The notes under the pieces are model-generated. The model was not told the DNA's origin. It did no database searches and worked only from the letters and a program-made list of their open reading frames with translations. A DNA stretch of 16,550 nt from JANQUM01 sp047630355 (GTDB lineage Bacteria > Bacteroidota > Bacteroidia > Cytophagales > Spirosomataceae): assembly GCA_047630355.1 (NCBI GenBank), contig JBLHXN010000073.1, positions 1-16,550 of the forward strand, written 5' to 3'. A program made the position numbers and the translations under genes. Positions 15,266-16,550 of the stretch are shown here, in pieces (positions within the stretch are counted from its first letter, which is position 1; each line of letters begins with the position of its first letter).

Positions 15266-15276
15266 GCTGATGGTTG

Positions 15277-16338
15277 TTAGTTAGAGGTATATACCAATAC
15301 AGTTGATGGTGGATGATAATCATATGCGTTTATATAATTTCCTAAATTATCAAATGTATATTCCGGATGAATGCTTTGTATTTCACTAATCGTATTTTTC
15401 TTCGTTCCTAATAAACTATTAATGTGGTTAAATATTTGATCATATGAAGGGATGTTATTTGCGTTCCCAAACCAAGTTTGACCTACCGTATTATACATAT
15501 AAGTCCTACCGACCAAGTTATTAACTAAGTCCATATAGTTACATAAGCCAAACGAACGAACGTTGAAAAGTGCTATATATCCTTGAACTGGAGTACAGGC
15601 TATCACACCATTAGTATCATATTCATGTGCAGTTGCAAACTTTTTCCCTCTATCTAACCCCTTCCATTTATTCAACGTTAAGTGGGTAATTTCTTTGACC
15701 ATGGCAGCAGACCAAAAACCATGAAATCTTGCATTAGTAATTGTATTATCATTGTGCGAGCCGAAGCGAGCAAATGTTTCGTTTTTTGCTTGATTTACTC
15801 TGTTAGCAGCCAATGGATATGTAGAAGCACAGTCTTGTTCAGTAGGATTAAGAAGGTTATAAGAGTTTTGGAAGGTACTGAAATAGCCAGATGGCCTCAA
15901 GCTTTTCTGGGATTTAAGATAGAGCCTTACCTTGTTTTTTATTTCCTTCCCAATCAATATTTCCAAATAATCAACAACAATGTGCTTTTTATACAGAAAA
16001 GCGTCCTCCTTGCTCTTTAGCTCTGGCAAACCTTTTTTGACAAAAGCTAGATCATCATCTGTATAAATCTCTTTACTCATATCTGGATATGTTGCGAGTG
16101 TAGCGTTAAGAGTTTCATCAAAAACCTCAGAAGGGACTTTACTCCAATCAATTTTACTGTCATCGTCAACTCTTAGTCCTTTTGTTTGGTCAGTAACAGT
16201 ATAATTCATATAGTTGTAAACATCTGCTTCCGTAATTTCGTCACTCAACTGCAACTTTTCACCGTAAAAATCAATAGTGTTATATTCTACTTTATCTGAC
16301 TCTAAAGATTCCTTCTCACAAGACCCCATAAAAACCAC
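15277..16338 (-). CDS. DUF6973-like domain lipoprotein, native start probably lost
   Basis: From GTG 16338 the frame encodes 353 residues beginning MVFMGSCEKES. The lipobox F-M-G-S-C is clear, but the signal is cut short. Upstream in frame the codons read K-K-S-I-I-L-T-T-V-V-V-F-M-G-S-C, an excellent signal, but no start codon precedes it before the TAA at 16374-16372. Residues about 160-280 match the DUF6973 pattern: LLNPTEQDCASTYPLAANRV, DNTITNARFHGFWSAAMVKE (H206), FATAHEYD (H238-E239) and NYMDLVNNLVGRTYM (D270, N273-N274, G277-R278). The conserved His/Glu/Asp/Asn set suggests an enzymatic or toxin-like domain, though the family has no firm function known to me. The 3' neighbour is a small lipoprotein 11 nt away. 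The transposase 3' end upstream explains the lost start. Confidence 0.75.
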   Translation of the reverse strand: MVFMGSCEKESLESDKVEYNTIDFYGEKLQLSDEITEADVYNYMNYTVTDQTKGLRVDDDSKIDWSKVPSEVFDETLNATLATYPDMSKEIYTDDDLAFVKKGLPELKSKEDAFLYKKHIVVDYLEILIGKEIKNKVRLYLKSQKSLRPSGYFSTFQNSYNLLNPTEQDCASTYPLAANRVNQAKNETFARFGSHNDNTITNARFHGFWSAAMVKEITHLTLNKWKGLDRGKKFATAHEYDTNGVIACTPVQGYIALFNVRSFGLCNYMDLVNNLVGRTYMYNTVGQTWFGNANNIPSYDQIFNHINSLLGTKKNTISEIQSIHPEYTFDNLGNYINAYDYHPPSTVLVYTSN

Positions 16339-16371
16339 AACCGTTGTTAAAATAATAGACTTCTTTCCTAA

Positions 16372-16548
16372 TTAAAACTCGGTGTATTTCATGTGGTTTG
16401 TGGCTTTTTTAAGGTTTACAATTGCACTTATATTTCCCCAGTTTTTATCGTAGTTTTTATGTTTCCCCCTAAACCTGCTACTGCATATCCTGAATATTTT
16501 ACAACATCGGTTAAGGTGTTCTACTATCACCCTTTTTGAGGCTTGAGA
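16372..16548 (-). mobile_element. IS5-type (DDE_Tnp_4-like) transposase, C-terminal 58 residues, cut by window edge
   Basis: The frame is open from the window edge to TAA at 16374-16372. It contains KRVIVEHLNRCCKIFRICSS, then RFRGK, then WGNISAIVNLKKATNHM. The pattern V-E-H-x(5)-K-I-F-R-I-x(4)-R-F-R is the end of the catalytic domain of IS5-superfamily transposases, where the Glu is the third acidic residue of the DDE triad, and IVNL is the usual last strand/helix. The rest of the element lies outside the window. The right terminal repeat should fall between the stop codon and about 16360, directly against the DUF6973-like gene. The exact end cannot be set without the other terminus. Confidence 0.72.
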
Positions 16549-16550
16549 CT

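Overview
The window looks like a chromosomal stretch of a Bacteroidota bacterium, most likely order Cytophagales (inference). The reasons are the dense set of secreted lipoproteins with short lipoboxes, a TonB-dependent receptor paired with a DUF4249 lipoprotein, a VCBS/ASPIC-UnbV giant lipoprotein, an endosialidase-chaperone (S74) protein next to a type IX-secretion-like C-terminal domain protein, A-rich translation starts without clear Shine-Dalgarno boxes, and moderate-to-low GC. Almost every gene encodes an exported product.

Layout. (1) 1-477: 5' part of an exported beta-rich protein on the minus strand. (2) 611-1456: a class A beta-lactamase-fold serine hydrolase whose stop overlaps that of a convergent small lipoprotein (1450-1950), which is itself translationally overlapped with a 1089-residue VCBS/FG-GAP lipoprotein (1934-5203). 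(3) 5369-7038: a divergent two-gene unit, an S74 stalk protein followed with a 1-nt overlap by a free-standing sorting-domain-like secreted protein, ending in a hairpin terminator. (4) 7106-8389: a second serine hydrolase broken by two in-frame stop codons. (5) 8505-9994: a lipoprotein gene, a higBA toxin-antitoxin module whose toxin carries a 1-nt frameshift, and a decayed second copy of the 3' end of the lipoprotein gene on the far side of the module. (6) 10001-13263: a TonB-dependent receptor/DUF4249 pair with an ATGA overlap, preceded by a strong hairpin plus T-run that ends only about 5 nt before the receptor start codon. (7) 13324-14299: a lipoprotein of unknown family whose signal peptide is out of frame with its ATG. 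(8) 14300-14746: a gene-free stretch packed with perfect or near-perfect hairpins, possibly a structured minus-strand RNA. (9) 14747-16338: a two-gene minus-strand unit, a DUF6973-like lipoprotein then a small lipoprotein, abutted at its 5' end by the 3' end of an IS5-type transposase gene (16372-16548) that runs out of the window.

How it fits together. The large receptor/lipoprotein unit is a nutrient or macromolecule uptake system of the outer membrane, and the S74/CTD-like pair probably makes a surface-exposed fibre. The right two thirds of the window also shows concentrated decay: two nonsense codons, a frameshifted toxin, a truncated gene duplicate, a signal peptide out of frame and a lipoprotein start lost beside an insertion sequence. 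No CRISPR array, rRNA or tRNA was recognised.
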